Below, piece by piece: positions 1 to 16,500 of a stretch of 64,000 nucleotides of DNA. A model generated the notes under the pieces. The model did no database searches, had not been told where the DNA came from, and worked only from the letters and a program-made list of their open reading frames with translations. How positions within the stretch are numbered: the first letter of the stretch is position 1; the number at the start of each line of letters is the position of its first letter. The position numbers and the translations under genes were made by a program. Where the stretch lies: positions 65,385 to 129,384 of the forward strand of contig QZCP01000837.1 of assembly GCA_003956705.1 (NCBI GenBank). The letters run 5' to 3'. Source of the stretch: Brevipalpus yothersi (taxonomy: Eukaryota; Arthropoda; Arachnida; Trombidiformes; Tenuipalpidae).

Positions 1-3000
1 AACGAGAATCAAATAGTTTGCACCCTCTCTCACTTGAACCATACAATTACTAGGCGACTATGTTTGCGTGGTAATGAGCGACGTTGTTTCCTCTTTCCGT
101 GCATGAGTCAACCTGGTGAAGAATACAAATGGATCTTTGATCTAAGTCAACAAGATTCACGTTGTAAAAAAGTTATATTCGGTACGAACGTATCCGTTAC
201 CAATCATTTTGATGTACCATTGCGCCTTTATCATATTACATCTGGTGGTCTGGACGAATTAACTTTCCTTCACGAAATCAAGCCTGATGATACCTACTTC
301 CTTCCGGTTGATATCATTTTTGTGCGAAACAAATATCAATGTATTTTTGTTAAGCCTTCCGATGATTATTGTACTCCGGGAGAGGCAATAACTTGGGGAC
401 CAGATTTACAAAAAGTACTGTCTTTCGCAACCGTCAAATGCGAATCAAAGAAGAGAGAACCAAACTTCTACATCAGAATCAAACGTGAAACTCAACAAAT
501 GATTTTCGAAGACTCTACGAAAATGTCCTCTGACTGTCGATATTACAAATTCCATCTCTATCCTGTGATGCGTCTTCGCAATTTGTTACCGATGAAAATT
601 GAAATGACAACTATCCTTATGGATCCAGAAAATATCAGTAGAACTGCCACTATCATTCCTGGACAAGCGAATAATGTTTATCATCTGGATCTCGAAAAGA
701 ACCATAAGATCGTACTCAAGATTCCTGAGTATCTTGGTCAAGAGTGGATATGTGAGAACAGAATTCCACACTCGAAGTGGAACAAGGATGGGGAATCGAT
801 CACCTGGAATTTCGCCTCTAGTAAAGGCAAATCATTGGATCTTGCAATCAATTTCAATACCAAAGAAGAAGGATGCCGGGTAGCTTCCTTATTCGCTCCT
901 TTCTGGATGATCAATAAGACAGGAAAAAAATTGATCTACAAGATGGGTGACGCCATGATTGAACATCCGCCGAGTATCGATGTGCCAATTCTCCTTTGTT
1001 TTAAAGGGAAAACTTCGTCTTCCAAGAAGAAACTCTCACTCGCTATTGATAAATCAGAGTTTTCAGATGCGTTCTCCATTGATGCAGCTGGAAATCGGGG
1101 TAATATCATAGCTCGAGGAGGTGGCCACAACTATTGTGCATCAGTTGAAACTGAGCTTTCTGAGTTCAGATTGACAAATATCGTCAAATTTAGTCCATTT
1201 TACTCGGTGATAAATAAGTCTAGTATGGATCTTGATGTCTCGGAAGACAATAAAAATTGGGTCTCTGTTGGAAGTAAAAGCAGTCGTTCACTTTGGCCTG
1301 ATACTCAGGGCCTCTGTCAGATTTTCTTCCGTTTGCCATCGAACACCTCTGAACCATCAGAACCTATCACTTTGAAAGAACACAATTCAACTCTTCTTCG
1401 TGTTGGAGATCGTCTCATAGTTGTCAATGTCGATATCACTGAAAATAGTGTTGTCATTCAATTGACAAATTACTTCCCTGGCTCAGCTCCGGTGAGAATT
1501 TTCAATGCTCTCGAAAAAGTGTCCGTCCATTATGGCCAAAATTTGGTATCGATTCGGAAGCGAGTGCCTCCTCTCCATTCAGCCTATTTTGCTTGGTATG
1601 ATCCTTCAAAGAGTCCATTGAACCTAATTTGGAGTACGATTGAATCAGGAGAGGTGGTCATAGACTTTTCGAAAGATTCTGTCGGTACAACAGCCGAAGG
1701 TGGAATACATTGGGCTTGCTTCATGTATGGTCAACAGCGAATTCTCTTGATAACGAAAGATCAAGCCTTAGCTCAAGCAACACTTCAGGTATTTCTTGAT
1801 TCACTCTTACAATTGCATCCTATCGTTCTATTATCTCGTTTTCTTTTTTCAGCAAGCGGAATTCATCAAACCTTACTTCGATCTGGAATTGACTCTCAAG
1901 GGTATCGGCATCTCACTTGTAGACGATGAACTGAAGAAAGAGGTTGCATATATTGGCATCACCAGGTTTGTTCACACAGAATATCCATTCTCGGGTCATG
2001 AAAAGCTCATGAATTTTTTATCCCTCCCTACAGCTCGGAAATTCTTTGGGAAGTTAGAAAAGAGCGTAGTAAGCGATTCAAACCTTTTTCTGTGAAAGAA
2101 ATCGAAGCATTGGAGAATGTGTTCCAGAAAACAAAACAACGGGATGAAATCACAGGTGTTCTTCTGATCCCCAAAACAGAAAACAAGCCGAACATTGTGA
2201 CAGTAGAAAATTTGAAGGTTGATCTGACTGATCCCGAGAAAATGAAGCTCTTGGAGCCTTATAGTGGTGTTCTCAGACGTAGTGCAGCAAGTGGCGTATG
2301 GTTAGCAGTTTCTCTCTCTCAACATGTTATTCAATTCCACATGAAAGTTCATCGTGTCCAAATTGACAATCAAATGGATGGATGTGTCTTCCCAATCGTG
2401 ATGTGTCCAGTATCACCACCTCGTTCTTTGACTCTTGATAGGGCTCCTAAAGCTTTCTTCGAGATCAGTACAGTTGTGCAGATGCAAATGAGCATGCTGA
2501 GGTTTAATTACATTCAACTACTCATTCAAGAACTTTTGATCCAAATCGATGGAGATTTCTTGCTATCTCTTTTAGAATTCACATCATTCGCAAAGCCAGT
2601 AAAAGAAAGCTATGAGAGAAGACTTGAGAAAAGTCTTAAACGGGCACTTGAGGATACCACAGACTACACAGAGACTCCAGTATCATCGAAAAACTATTTC
2701 GATTCCATCCACTTCTCTCCCATCAAAGCTCATGTCAGCTTCAATTTGGGTGATGCTGAGGTGATACAATTCATTCCTGTGATTGATTTCCTTTTAAGAT
2801 CAGCTGGAGTAACTCTCACAGAATTCCGTGAAGTTTTGTTCAAAATTGATTACTTCGAAAGAAAAAATGTACTTTACAGTTACCCAGAACTTGTCTATTC
2901 TGCAATTCAACATTACATGCGTCAAGTTCTCAAGCAATTCTATGTTATCGTTTTGGGTCTCGATGTGATTGGTAATCCTGTTGGTTTGGTTCTAGGATTG

Positions 3001-4126
3001 AAGCAGGGAGTCGGTGATCTGTTCTATGAACCTTTCATCGGAATTGTGGAGGGACCTGAAGAATTCGCTGAAGGTTTAGCTCTTGGAGTCCGATCTTTGG
3101 TTAGTCATACTGTTGGTGGAGCCGCTGGAGCTCTTGGAAAAATCACAGGTACTCTTGGTGATGGAATATCGACACTCACCATGGATCAAGAGTCTCGTAG
3201 GAAACGTCGAGAACGAATCAATCGTAAACCAACTTTCGCCGAGAGTGGAGCTAATCTATTCAGAGGATTAGCGACTGGAATCACTGGTGTTGTAACCAAG
3301 CCTGTCAAAGGAGCCCAAAAGGAGGGATTTGAAGGTCTAGTCAAAGGCTTGGGAAGGGGTGTAGTTGGAATTGTGGCTGATCCAGTAACAGGGGCCATGG
3401 ACTTTGCGAGTGGATCTTTAAATGCTCTCCAGCGAGTGGTTGATGTCAATACTGCCACCAAAAGACAGCGACCAACTCGTCATTTCCATTCAGATGGCAT
3501 TCTACGGTCATTCAATATGCATGAAGCTGTTGGACGATCCATATTGAGAGAGGTAGAAAAAGGCCGCTTCGTGACTGACCATTATCAGAGTCATTTTAAC
3601 CTGACACCGGAAACTGTTTTCATGATAACAGACAATCGAATCCTGAGTCTCAAGCAAGGGTGTATGTCGAAATCACTTGATTTAGACTGGCACGAAACTA
3701 TCGACAACATTGAAAGTACTCAAATTCTCGACCACACACAAGTATTAATCCGACTAGCGGTATGTTGTCTATCTATTAGCTTACCTATTAATGGTGTCAA
3801 ATTATTCTCTGAACTTATTCTCATGAATTCTATTTTTGTAGAGTGCTAAGAGGAAAATGGGAGGACTTCTCAGCAGTGAGAAACAACGCCTAGTCACTTG
3901 TCCCAAGCCAGAGATGGCTAAGGTGAGATCACTCAAATTTTTCCACCATCTTTGTCATAATACCGATCAATTAATTTTTTTATTCATTTTGCATTTTTAG
4001 CTTATTGATGAGAGGATACGCCAAGTTAAACGGTCTGGAGCGGTCCTTTCGCCAACCTCTTCTACATCAACTCTAAGTTTGGTGTCATGTGCAGCTTCAG
4101 AGGCCAAAGAAGACCAACATTTTTGA
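1..4126 (+). CDS. Vps13: VPS13 (A/C type) bridge-like lipid transfer protein, C-terminal part
   Basis: The reading frame is open from base 1, so the 5' part lies outside the window. Exons read as 1-1788, 1853-1965, 2034-3759, 3842-3922 and 4001-4126, all with GT-AG borders and matching phases, giving 1277 codons. VPS13 proteins are rod-like lipid transporters at membrane contact sites. The first ~600 residues look like the VAB (adaptor-binding) repeats, with the typical aromatic-x-x-INK motifs near residues 299-305 (FWMINKTG) and 396-404 (FYSVINKS). The second half holds the ATG2_C/DH-like region, including LFYEPF, GPEEFAEGL, HTVGGAAG, ITKPV-like TKPVKGA and a GxGRGVVG segment. The end is a PH-like domain starting near EKGRFVTDHY. 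The Gly-rich block is closest to VPS13A/VPS13C rather than B or D. The stop codon is TGA at 4124-4126. The family assignment is secure; the exact paralogue is inferred. Confidence 0.93.
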
Positions 4127-5020
4127 TTCTATGCACTGCAGTGCCTTAAAAACTAATTTTCTCAATTTTGGAAAATCTAAACCGAAACCATTGTACGAAT
4201 TTCGATAAAGTTCTCAATTTGATTAAATTTTTTGAAATATTTGTTTCATTCAAGAATTTTGTGTCTCTTTTCATCGTTTCACCAACTCTAACTCTTTAAA
4301 TGGAGGTCATTTTATCCACTTTGTTCCACATTCCTTTGCTTTTAGATCTTCAAAGAACTAAAATTCTGACTCTTATCGTCGATCTAAATATATTTGCTGC
4401 TCTACAAGCTTTTCAGAGAATCTATTCGATGTATCTTCGAGCCTCTTTTCAAAAATAATGAATCAGTGTTTTTCGCCGTCACATACATCCTCAATATTCA
4501 TTTTGGGGCAGCTAACAAGTACTGCTTCCCTCGAACATTGAAGATGAAACTTGGGAAGAAGATCAATAGAATATGAGCTTTATTTCAATTCACTTATCAT
4601 TTTACAATCGCCAAGCCATTTCAACTGATCACACCTAACTTCCCCAAGATATACAGTCAATTCCACGGGAAAACGAAACTTTAAAGGACCCTAAAAATGA
4701 TAAATTTTTGAAATGGTAACATTCTCGCAAAAATTTGAAAAATTTAAATGATTGGAGAAAGAAGCAGAACGCGAAAAACTTTGAGCATGCCTCTTGACGC
4801 AGCAGCAGTTTGAAATCAAAATAAAAGCGAAACTTTCGTGAAAGTAGCGAGCAGAAAGGGATGGAATGAAAAGAGAGATTTTGTTTTGTATCGGTAAAAT
4901 TAATGTGTTCTCGAAGTGTACTTATAAATACTGTGAAAATTAATTTAATGTAAATAATGTGTGACTTTTATGATTTTCATCTATCAGTGTGTGTTTGAGG
5001 TATTCGATTAGAAGCTATAA
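4127..5020. other. VPS13 3' flank and PHF21-like gene 1 upstream region
   Basis: No open frame here looks like a gene. The first ~200 bases are presumably the VPS13 3' UTR, and a diverged copy of them reappears downstream of 7742. The last ~200 bases should contain the promoter and 5' UTR of the next gene. No TATA box was recognised. Confidence 0.6.
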
Positions 5021-7617
5021 ATGGATTCCGATAAAAATCTCGAGATACTGGTTCCCGTGACCAGGACGAGGGCTTCCGGCAGGAACAGTCGAAGGCGACC
5101 AAGAAGAGGTTCATCTGCTGGTGGTAGAGGTACTCAATTGGCAGTGAGATCAATACCAACAAGTTTTTTCCAATCAAATGGTGGTAGAGGAAAATATTCA
5201 ACCACAGAATATCGATCAGAATCAGTGCCCACAGAGGACTCATCTGATCCATCCCAAATGTTGGGACAACAGTTATTGCACGAAGAACAACTAAGAGAGA
5301 AGAATCTCACTATGAAACGTGTAGAAGAAACTATTCCAGAATGGAAACGCAAAGAGGACTATTTTGCTGCTCTAGGATTAGTGACAAAGCAGACTTTAAA
5401 AGAGATACAAAATAAGAAATGTGAGCGTAAGCGTCGTACAACTGCGAATCCACAGTTTAGTAATGCTGCTATTGAAGCTAAACGGATAACTGCAATGGAA
5501 GTGGCCGCTAAGCGAGCTAAGAGAAAAGAAATGGCTGCTGCAGAGAAAAATCCACCTCAAAATAGTCGTAGTCGTGGTGGAAGAAGAAATAGCATTCCAT
5601 TGATACCCTCCTCCCAAACATCCATTCGTTCTCTCATGCGGCCCTCAATCAACAAAAATAATCCTAATACTTCAAATAACAATCAGCAACAAGTGATCGA
5701 ATCGACATCTTTGGTCTCAAATTCAGCTCCTTTTCCCACAAGCGTCTCGTCACAAACTAATTTTATTCGAAACAATATTGTTATTTGGTCTCGAGTGGCT
5801 CTCAAATGCACTGACTGCTCCGAACTATGTGATCCTTCATTAGAGGCTATTGTTCACTGTAAATATTGTGGATGTTATTTCCATGCTACCTGTGTTTCTG
5901 ATGTGAATGATATCAATGCTTCTAATTCAGTCCCATGTCCAAGCTGTGATAAGCGAATACTGTTGAAAAGCAATGCAGAGGAGACCGCAGAGCCTGATGA
6001 CCATATCGATGTGGATTATGATGGGTCATTTAAAGCTGATCATAACGATGGTGAGAATCTCATTCGCGAGTCGATGGGAGGTAGATCATCAATAGATTCA
6101 AAAAGGAATGTTTCTCAAGATTTAATTGAAAAGAAAGAGATTCTTTTGGATAGAAACTATGAACTATCCCGAGTATTAGGCGAGAGTGAGGCCAAACGAT
6201 CTCAACTCAGTACAAATTTACAGAACATTCGTGATGATAATGCTAAGCTAGTAGATAGACAGAATAAAGTAAAAGAAAAGATACAAAAAGTCAACAAAGT
6301 TATCACCACAGTGACTCATTGGGATATCGAAAAGGGTGAACCTGTGATACCAGAGAATCATCAAGGTATGTTTTATGAAAATCTTTCGATATCTGATTCA
6401 GTTCCCTCTCGTTTATGCATGTCTAAAAGATTTTTGCCATGACTCAGCTCTTGTATCTAATTTGTGTTGTATTTTCTCTCTCTTTCAGAGATCGATTTAA
6501 ACCCAGCTGAAATCAATCTAACTTGTAATGAGAGAAAAAATGATGATTTTAGTGGATCAGAACAATCATTTGACAGTTCAAGCGAATCATCTTGTGAATC
6601 GAATGAGGATGAAGATGAAGATGACAAGGACAACACTGATCAACCTACTGGCCCTCTCAGGATTGTTGATGATGAGCTACCTATTTGTGAGTCTCGTTCT
6701 AACCCTGTCTCTGCCAAAATTCCTCTCGAAGAAGATTGTGCTGTGGAAGGAACTACTGACGAGATCAAAGTTTCTCTCCCTGATGAACGCGAGGATGTTG
6801 AAGGAAACAGCCAAATTGATGATGATGATGATCCTGGTAACGTATATATTGTACAAGATTACACGAATAATTCACGGCCTTCAAGCCAATCGCTAGGACT
6901 GGCCGTTAATGCTGAGGAAGTTGAAGTTATGGATACTACAGAAGTACAAGGTACTGAAGCCCTTGGATCTAATGATACATCCAAAGTCCCAACAGAAAAT
7001 ATTCTCAAAGCTATTCAAGAAAATCGATCACTTCCAGATCCAAATTCTTCTACTATCTCTTCAATCAAGGGTAGCAAAGTGATTGGAAATAATGAATTGA
7101 TCATCAATCCTGTATCAGTCCCATCTAGTAATTCTTTCGTTCCCGACACTGTTATCACCACAGTCTTTCATCGGGACATCGAAAAGGGTGAACCTGTGAT
7201 ACCAGAAAATCATAAAGGTATGTTTTATAACAATCTTCCAATATTTGATCCAGCTCTCTTCTGTTTATGCTTTTCCAAACGACTTTTGCCATGAGTCATT
7301 TCTTGTATCTAATTGGTGTTGTATTTTCTCCTTCAGAGATCGATTTAAACCCACCTGAAATCAATCTAACCTGTAATGAGAGAAAGAATGAAGATTTCAG
7401 AGGTGAAAGTGGATCGGAACTATTATACGATAGTTTCAACAAACCATTTGTTCTATCAAATGAATATAAAGCTTTGATGGAAATTCAGGATGGACTTGGA
7501 GAATTCAAAAAAAATCTATCTTCAGCATTAATGATGTTCCGGCAGGATATGAATGAAATTTTAAGGGATCGAGATCTGAAAATGAATCGACTAATCGATG
7601 AATTGAGGATGAATTGA
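5021..7617 (+). CDS. PHF21A/B (BHC80)-like PHD-finger protein, copy 1
   Basis: Three exons, 5021-6365, 6489-7217 and 7337-7617, join in phase 1 to give 784 aa. The N terminus is basic. Residues 116-146 carry the PHF21 signature (ALGLVT..TL.EIQ..K.ERKRRTTANPQ). A canonical C4HC3 PHD finger follows: C263, C266, C280, C283, H288, C291, C306, C309. A charged coiled coil spans about 368-432, as in BHC80, and then a long acidic low-complexity tail. Vertebrate PHF21A is a subunit of the LSD1-CoREST complex and reads unmodified H3K4. A chromatin role here is inferred from that family. Compared with copy 2 at 9081, it lacks the intron that follows the PHD finger and ends in a different C terminus (FNKPFVLS..ELRMN) reached through a duplicated exon junction. 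Reading through either intron gives an early stop, so both are probably spliced. Confidence 0.85.
6296..7405 (+). repeat. Intragenic direct repeat with intron (copies ~6296-6550 and ~7149-7405)
   Basis: Two segments of about 255 bases are near copies. Each holds the exon end coding VITTV..DIEKGEPVIPENH, a whole ~120-base intron starting GTATGTTTTAT, and the next exon start coding EIDLNP.EINLTCNERKN. The likeness runs through the intron, so this is a DNA-level duplication and not convergence of protein motifs. Confidence 0.8.
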
Positions 7618-9080
7618 CGAAGATCATGTCTCCAAGCTAATACTGAAATATATATATTAAGAATATATATAATTTAAATCAGCACTTGAATCGGAAAAAA
7701 CAAAACATAGAAATACACAGTGGATTATCTCGTTCTTCGAGTAGATTGATGGAAGAATACCCATCCTATCTACCCTTTATTCAAGATTCTATCAATCGAC
7801 TCAAAGCTTGTTATCATTCATCACGTGATCTGAGGCCATAGAGTAAAATTTTTGATCTCAAGCATATCAATGCCTCGAAAACTAATTTTCTAAATTTCCA
7901 TTAATTCAAACAGATCTCATTCTACGAAACCCAAAGTTGTAAGAAAAAGTTCCATTAAATTTTTCATGATTAAATATTTTCTCCCCTCATAAGAACGAGA
8001 TATACCATGAGCTCATTTCATCCCACTGGATTGCTGACAGAAAGTGGTAGAAAAAAAACTATCCAACAGTCATCATGATCTTGTAGCAGAAAAGTGTGAA
8101 AAAAAAGAGGAAGACAGTGAAAGTTAATCTTTGAATAAAAAGAGAGAAGAAAGAGACTCTATCAGATAGAATCCATTTTATTGACCTATCGTGTGATTTC
8201 GGTTTGTGAGTGATATGGAGTTGTTATACTAAATTGCCATTTTGATGGCAAACTTGCAATCTAACAGTAGCGCCATTACATTACTTCAAAATGCTTTCTT
8301 CTTCTTCTCAATAAAAATCAAGGATACACATTCACTAGCTGGTGTATACCTTTAAGTACATGGTTAAATATGCACAATTTGCAATGTTGTTGCAAACAAG
8401 AAAACTAATTATTACCTTCACTTTTTCCCTGGGCATTATATTTACCCATTAATCCCCTACTTTGAATGTCCAGTAAAAAAAATTGAGTTCAAAAAATATT
8501 CTTACCATGAATCTTGGACAAATAAATTCGAGAGAGATGAGAAGAAAAAATTCTACTATCGTTTCCTTTTCCCTCTCTCCTTGCTCCCCCTTTCATGATC
8601 TCTCTCTTAAAAGCCAGTCACAGCCATAGTTAGCAGTACATGTAGACACACTAGTTTGGCCAAAGTTTGCTATCTACACCTGTAAAATCTCCAAATTCTA
8701 GGGCCAATTATGCACATTTTTTGGATAAAAAATTATATCCACATTCCATCAGATACTCTGGGCCATGGACACAGATTGCATCTGTTGGAGAAAATATTTA
8801 AATGACCAACAAAAATTGATCAATTTTTAAAAGTGCAACATATTTTCATTCATTGCACTGTTGACAGCATGATAGGGGTCGCTGGTGGTGGCTAGTTTCA
8901 ACTTCCAGCGAAGTTAAAGTGTTAGTGAAAATTTTAGTTTTGTTCGATAGAATTTGCTTCGTGAATCTTAATTTTTTTTCTGGACAATATAATATTAGTT
9001 GATTAAGGAGCAATCATGTGTGAGTGTTGTGATTAGTGAAGGTGTTGAGTGTGTGGATAGAATTAATTTGTAGTGTGACC
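7618..9080. other. Spacer between the two PHF21-like genes
   Basis: No intact gene is visible. It contains an AT-rich stretch (7648-7680), the decayed VPS13 terminal exon described separately, and then about 1 kb of AT-rich sequence with no recognised element before the copy 2 start. Confidence 0.6.
7742..8030 (+). pseudogene. Decayed duplicate of the VPS13 terminal exon and 3' flank
   Basis: By eye this aligns with 4001-4320, the last VPS13 exon and 3' UTR. ATTGATG..GA.GAATAC at 7745 matches the exon start at 4004. ATC.ACTC.AAG.TT, then GAGGCCA.AGA, precede a shared ATTTTTGAT that includes the VPS13 stop codon (4124; here 7853). Over the 50 bases from 7848 versus 4119 I count 39 identities without gaps, the strongest run being AAAACTAATTTTCT. 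The exon-like part is 12 bases shorter than the original and has no good acceptor, so it is presumed non-functional. It marks the left edge of the unit that duplicated the PHF21-like gene. Confidence 0.6.
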
Positions 9081-12245
<3,165 letters not shown>

Positions 12246-13545
12246 CCTTCTTTAGGCTTTTCCCATATTTCGAAAAATTCTAATGGAGTGGTCATTTCAA
12301 GTTTCCATTTGGTTCTCTCAATTGAGATATGGCTTCTTTCACACCATTTCCATCAATTCATCGAGATTTTCCAAACTTTCAGAAACATAGTCATGGAATT
12401 TTGCTTGAGTCAGAATCTCTCTAGCATCAAGATTCATTCTATAATTCTATTATTCGAACTTGAATCATGAAACATTCTAGCCTTCTCCTCGCATTCACAA
12501 CAATCTGACTCGTAAAGCTGCGAGCGCAATTGATCAGACCGTGTCAAGTGTTTCCCTAAGCTCATTGTACCATATGATGGTATGCTTGTCAGTTTTCACT
12601 TCGCATTCTCATCAAAGTGAATTATTGATTAGGTGTATTCATAAGATTGATCTCTTTCAAAACTTGACTCTGGCGATTATTCATACAAATCTCCAATCAC
12701 AGACAATTTTATTATGGAGACAGTGATTCTAGCAATTTGATGATCACACCCTGTTCAACTACTCAAATCATCTGAATTACTTCTTTCCTCCTCCTACCCT
12801 TGATAGGCTCAAATCCCGAGATCCGTATGAATTCTTGTAAGTTATCCGATCATATTTTTCCCATCCAGATATCTCATGTAAATTCGAACACAACTGATCT
12901 TGGCTTATCTTATATTTCCTGTTCGAACGTCCGACGAGGCCTTTTTTCGACATAATGTTAAAGCTACTCATTTATGTCTTTTCAACTCCCTCTATACATA
13001 TATATACACACACACCAATATGTACCTTTCAATCCTCTCCTCTTTTGTTTTCTTCTTCTTTTTGTGGATCCCCATTCATCGACGATGTAATCAAGATAAT
13101 TATAATTACATCAGATCTTCCAAAAATCGATCCTTTATCTTTGAACATTAAATTATGGAAGAAATCCTGAAAACATAATTTTTTCCACTCTAGTTTTGAT
13201 CAATTTTTCCTAATTGAAATCTGAAACTCTCTCAGATTATTAGTGGCTTAGATTACACTTAACCTATGATTTTCATCATCTTTCATATTTTTTACGCAAT
13301 CTTAATGATTCATGATGTATATTCGTTTTCATTTACCTGCTTTCAAGTGGGACATTTCGAATTCTTGGTCCATCTTCATGAATAGCAGATGGATAAATTT
13401 TGGGCAAAACACACATTCACCAAGCAGATTTTGTTGATACTTGAACTCTTCAATACTTATTTATTTATCATGAATCTATATTCAGATGGATCTCAAATAG
13501 TGGACAACATCGGCCATTATCGAGAAATCAGATGTCACTTGTTTG
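12246..13545. other. Convergent intergenic region, PHF21-like copy 2 to adenylyl cyclase
   Basis: Both flanking genes end here, so the region holds two 3' UTRs. Nothing with coding character was found. The only site I can name is a poly(A) signal for the minus-strand gene at 13460-13465. Confidence 0.6.
13460..13465 (-). terminator. Probable poly(A) signal of adenylyl cyclase gene
   Basis: TTTATT on the plus strand reads AATAAA on the minus strand, about 80 bases beyond the cyclase stop codon. Confidence 0.45.
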
Positions 13546-16500
13546 TCATGAGTCAAAAGGTGTCTTGACAAGATAAGTTATCATTTCACCTTTACCTTTT
13601 ATCATGACTGGTCCACGACATTCTAACTCTAGACATGAGCTTTTCATCAAAGCTTTGGCAACAGATTCGGTCACATTGATTCGTCCAATTATTCCAAAAC
13701 TGTCCATCCTACTGGCCACATTGACTGTGTCACCCCATATATCATATTGAGGCTTCAAGGCACCCACAACACCGGCAATAACTGGACCTGATGAGATACC
13801 GATTCGTAATTTAAAATCTTGCAGAGCGTCCTGATTAATTTTCAACAGAGTTTCCATCAATGCAGTCGCAAAGTTAACCATTTCTAGTGTATAGAGATTC
13901 GATTCCTCACTACTTGATTCACCCTAGCATAGAGGGAAAAAATGGGATCCATTAGATTAAATGCGATATGATTGTGATTAGTTTGTTAGATCAACTCACA
14001 GTGAATGAGCCTCGGCCCGGATGTAAGCCCGATGCTGCCATGTAAGTGCTTCCGATTGTCTTGATTTTTTCAATTCGAGTAAAAGCAGGATCTGCTAAAA
14101 GCTGGTGAAAGAGGAGAAGAATTGTTCTTTATATCATACATTCATTCATAATTGTTTTCTCTCTCTCTTTTAGTTTCTAGGTCAATGTGCTTCCATTTCT
14201 TACCTTATCAAAATCACAGATAATCTCATTAAGTAGAAGTAGACACTTGAGGCCCTCTTGATTGATACTGGTCTCAGAATAGAATTGAGAATAATTTGGT
14301 ATCGATGCGAACATAACTGCAATCGATTCATAGGATTCATGATAATATCGTTGAGATGCATCAAAACTTGAGTACAAAAATTTGTGTGCAACATGCTGAG
14401 GTAGAATATTGTCCAGTAAAATTCGATTAATTTCACCCATAATTGCCGCCTCTCGTCGTTCTTCTTCCAATCTTGTTGTCCACAGGAAACCTAGTCGAAG
14501 AATATACTCTATCTGGCGATCAATTATGTGCAAAAGTATTGAAACGGTGACTATGTAATACAGATGGCCCATACTCGAATCTTGTGTCATGTATTTCCAT
14601 TTGATACGAGAATCGAGAATTGTGATCACTGAGCAACGAAGATTGCACAGATTCATGAAAACCAATAGAGCGGCAATGTTTAACGTTAACTTTAGCCACA
14701 AGTTTATCCGAATGAATAAACTTATACTTGTTAATGCCAGAATCAAGCAGAAAGTGTAATACTATGGATGGAGGGAGAGCAAAATTAGTTTTATTACAGG
14801 AAAATCTGAAGTCTAAATTTTAAATCATACCCATGTGAAGGCACAATTAGTAAAATTTGTCGTTTTTTGTCCTTTCATACAGTCTTCCTGGAAATGAAAA
14901 GTTCTAATTGATTCATGTTGTGGATAGGTCCAAAATTTTGCTTACTTTGATCATGTCCATGGTACCAAACAGTAAAAGAAGAACCGTTATGACAAACCAA
15001 ATCAACGATCTCATCACATATCTGTAGTAGACAAATTTGACAAAATATGCTGATGTAAATATTACTTCTTCTTTGATATACAATGTAATTCGTTTCTCAC
15101 CTCATTTTTTGTTTAACTTTCAAAGTTATCAACAAGGAAATGATAATGATCGCTACAGTTAAAATGAATGTCCATGTAACTTTGCGGGGAAGTGGCATGT
15201 TTGGAATGATCGTCTTAATTACGATCATTGCCATGCTTATTAATCCTGCCGTGTACAAATAGTATCGGAATAGAGGATCACTTTGGGTAGCAAATTGAGC
15301 TTCCATTTGCCATCGGGTCATATCGAATGCTTGAGCAAATTTTTTGGTAAATGTCAAAAAGAACGGATTGATTTCTGATGGCCTGAACCATATTCTAATA
15401 TTTGAAAGGTAAATATTTTGTCTCATCAATTAGTCAATTTTAATTTGGACTGAAAAATGGGGTAAGACACTTACGCTCGCCTTCCAAGTGGCATCTCATC
15501 GATTGTTTCGGTCAAAAAATCATTAACATATCGAACCATTTCACGATACTTTTGAAGACTGGAAAAGAAAAGCTAATTGGCTGTAATTACTGGATCAAAG
15601 CAAGCTTGGATAAACTTTCGCTAACCTTTCAACCAACACAGTCCGCTGTAAATTCATCATGGTCAACGAATCTGAAGATGCCCTTATTCGATACAATGAA
15701 TTCTATTTACAGTTATTGAAACAATGTTCTAATTTAAAGCAAATATCGAGCTTCCATAGCCCGTGATCATCAAATCATAAATACCTTTGTGGAATCATCA
15801 TGAGGTGTTGATCTGGTTGGAATCTTTTTGGTTCGTACATTATAAGACAATGATCTTGGTGATATCAAGTATGAAACAGTATCTCCATTTACTCTTCGTT
15901 CTATTGGAAAGACAATTAATTTGTCACAATTAATAGTGAACAATTCGAATTATTAATGTAAATCAGTAGTCAAAGAGTGAAAACATGCCAATGAACATAC
16001 CTTTGATACAAAATTCATCACGATCAGATTCTTTAATCAAATCTAATGTTGTCTCAGTAACCTGGACATGACCTGGCTTACCAGTTCTTTCCATCTCTGA
16101 GGCGATCATACAATCTTTTGACCATATATCATACTGCCATTTATGTAATCCCAACAGGCCACTAAGAACTTTACCCGAATGTATACCGATTCGCATGTCA
16201 ACATCACAATCTCGTTCTTCACGCACATGTTTAATTATGGTAATCATTTCAAGTCCCATTCGAACACAATTGAGAGCATGATTTTCCACATAATCAGGTA
16301 CACCAGAAACACAATAATAACAGTCACCCAGAAGTTTGATTCGGAGACAATCATTTCTTTCCGAACTTTCATCAAAACGACCAAAAAGAAGGTTCAACGT
16401 TTCCACAAGTTGATTTGGTGTCAATTTGGTAGCCAATAGCATTGAATTGACAATATCAGCATACAAAATGGATACATTTTTATACTTTTCCACATACAAT

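Noticed and set aside
9036..9080. Earlier in-frame ATG for PHF21-like copy 2
   Set aside because: The 15 extra residues have no counterpart in copy 1, whose start aligns with 9081.
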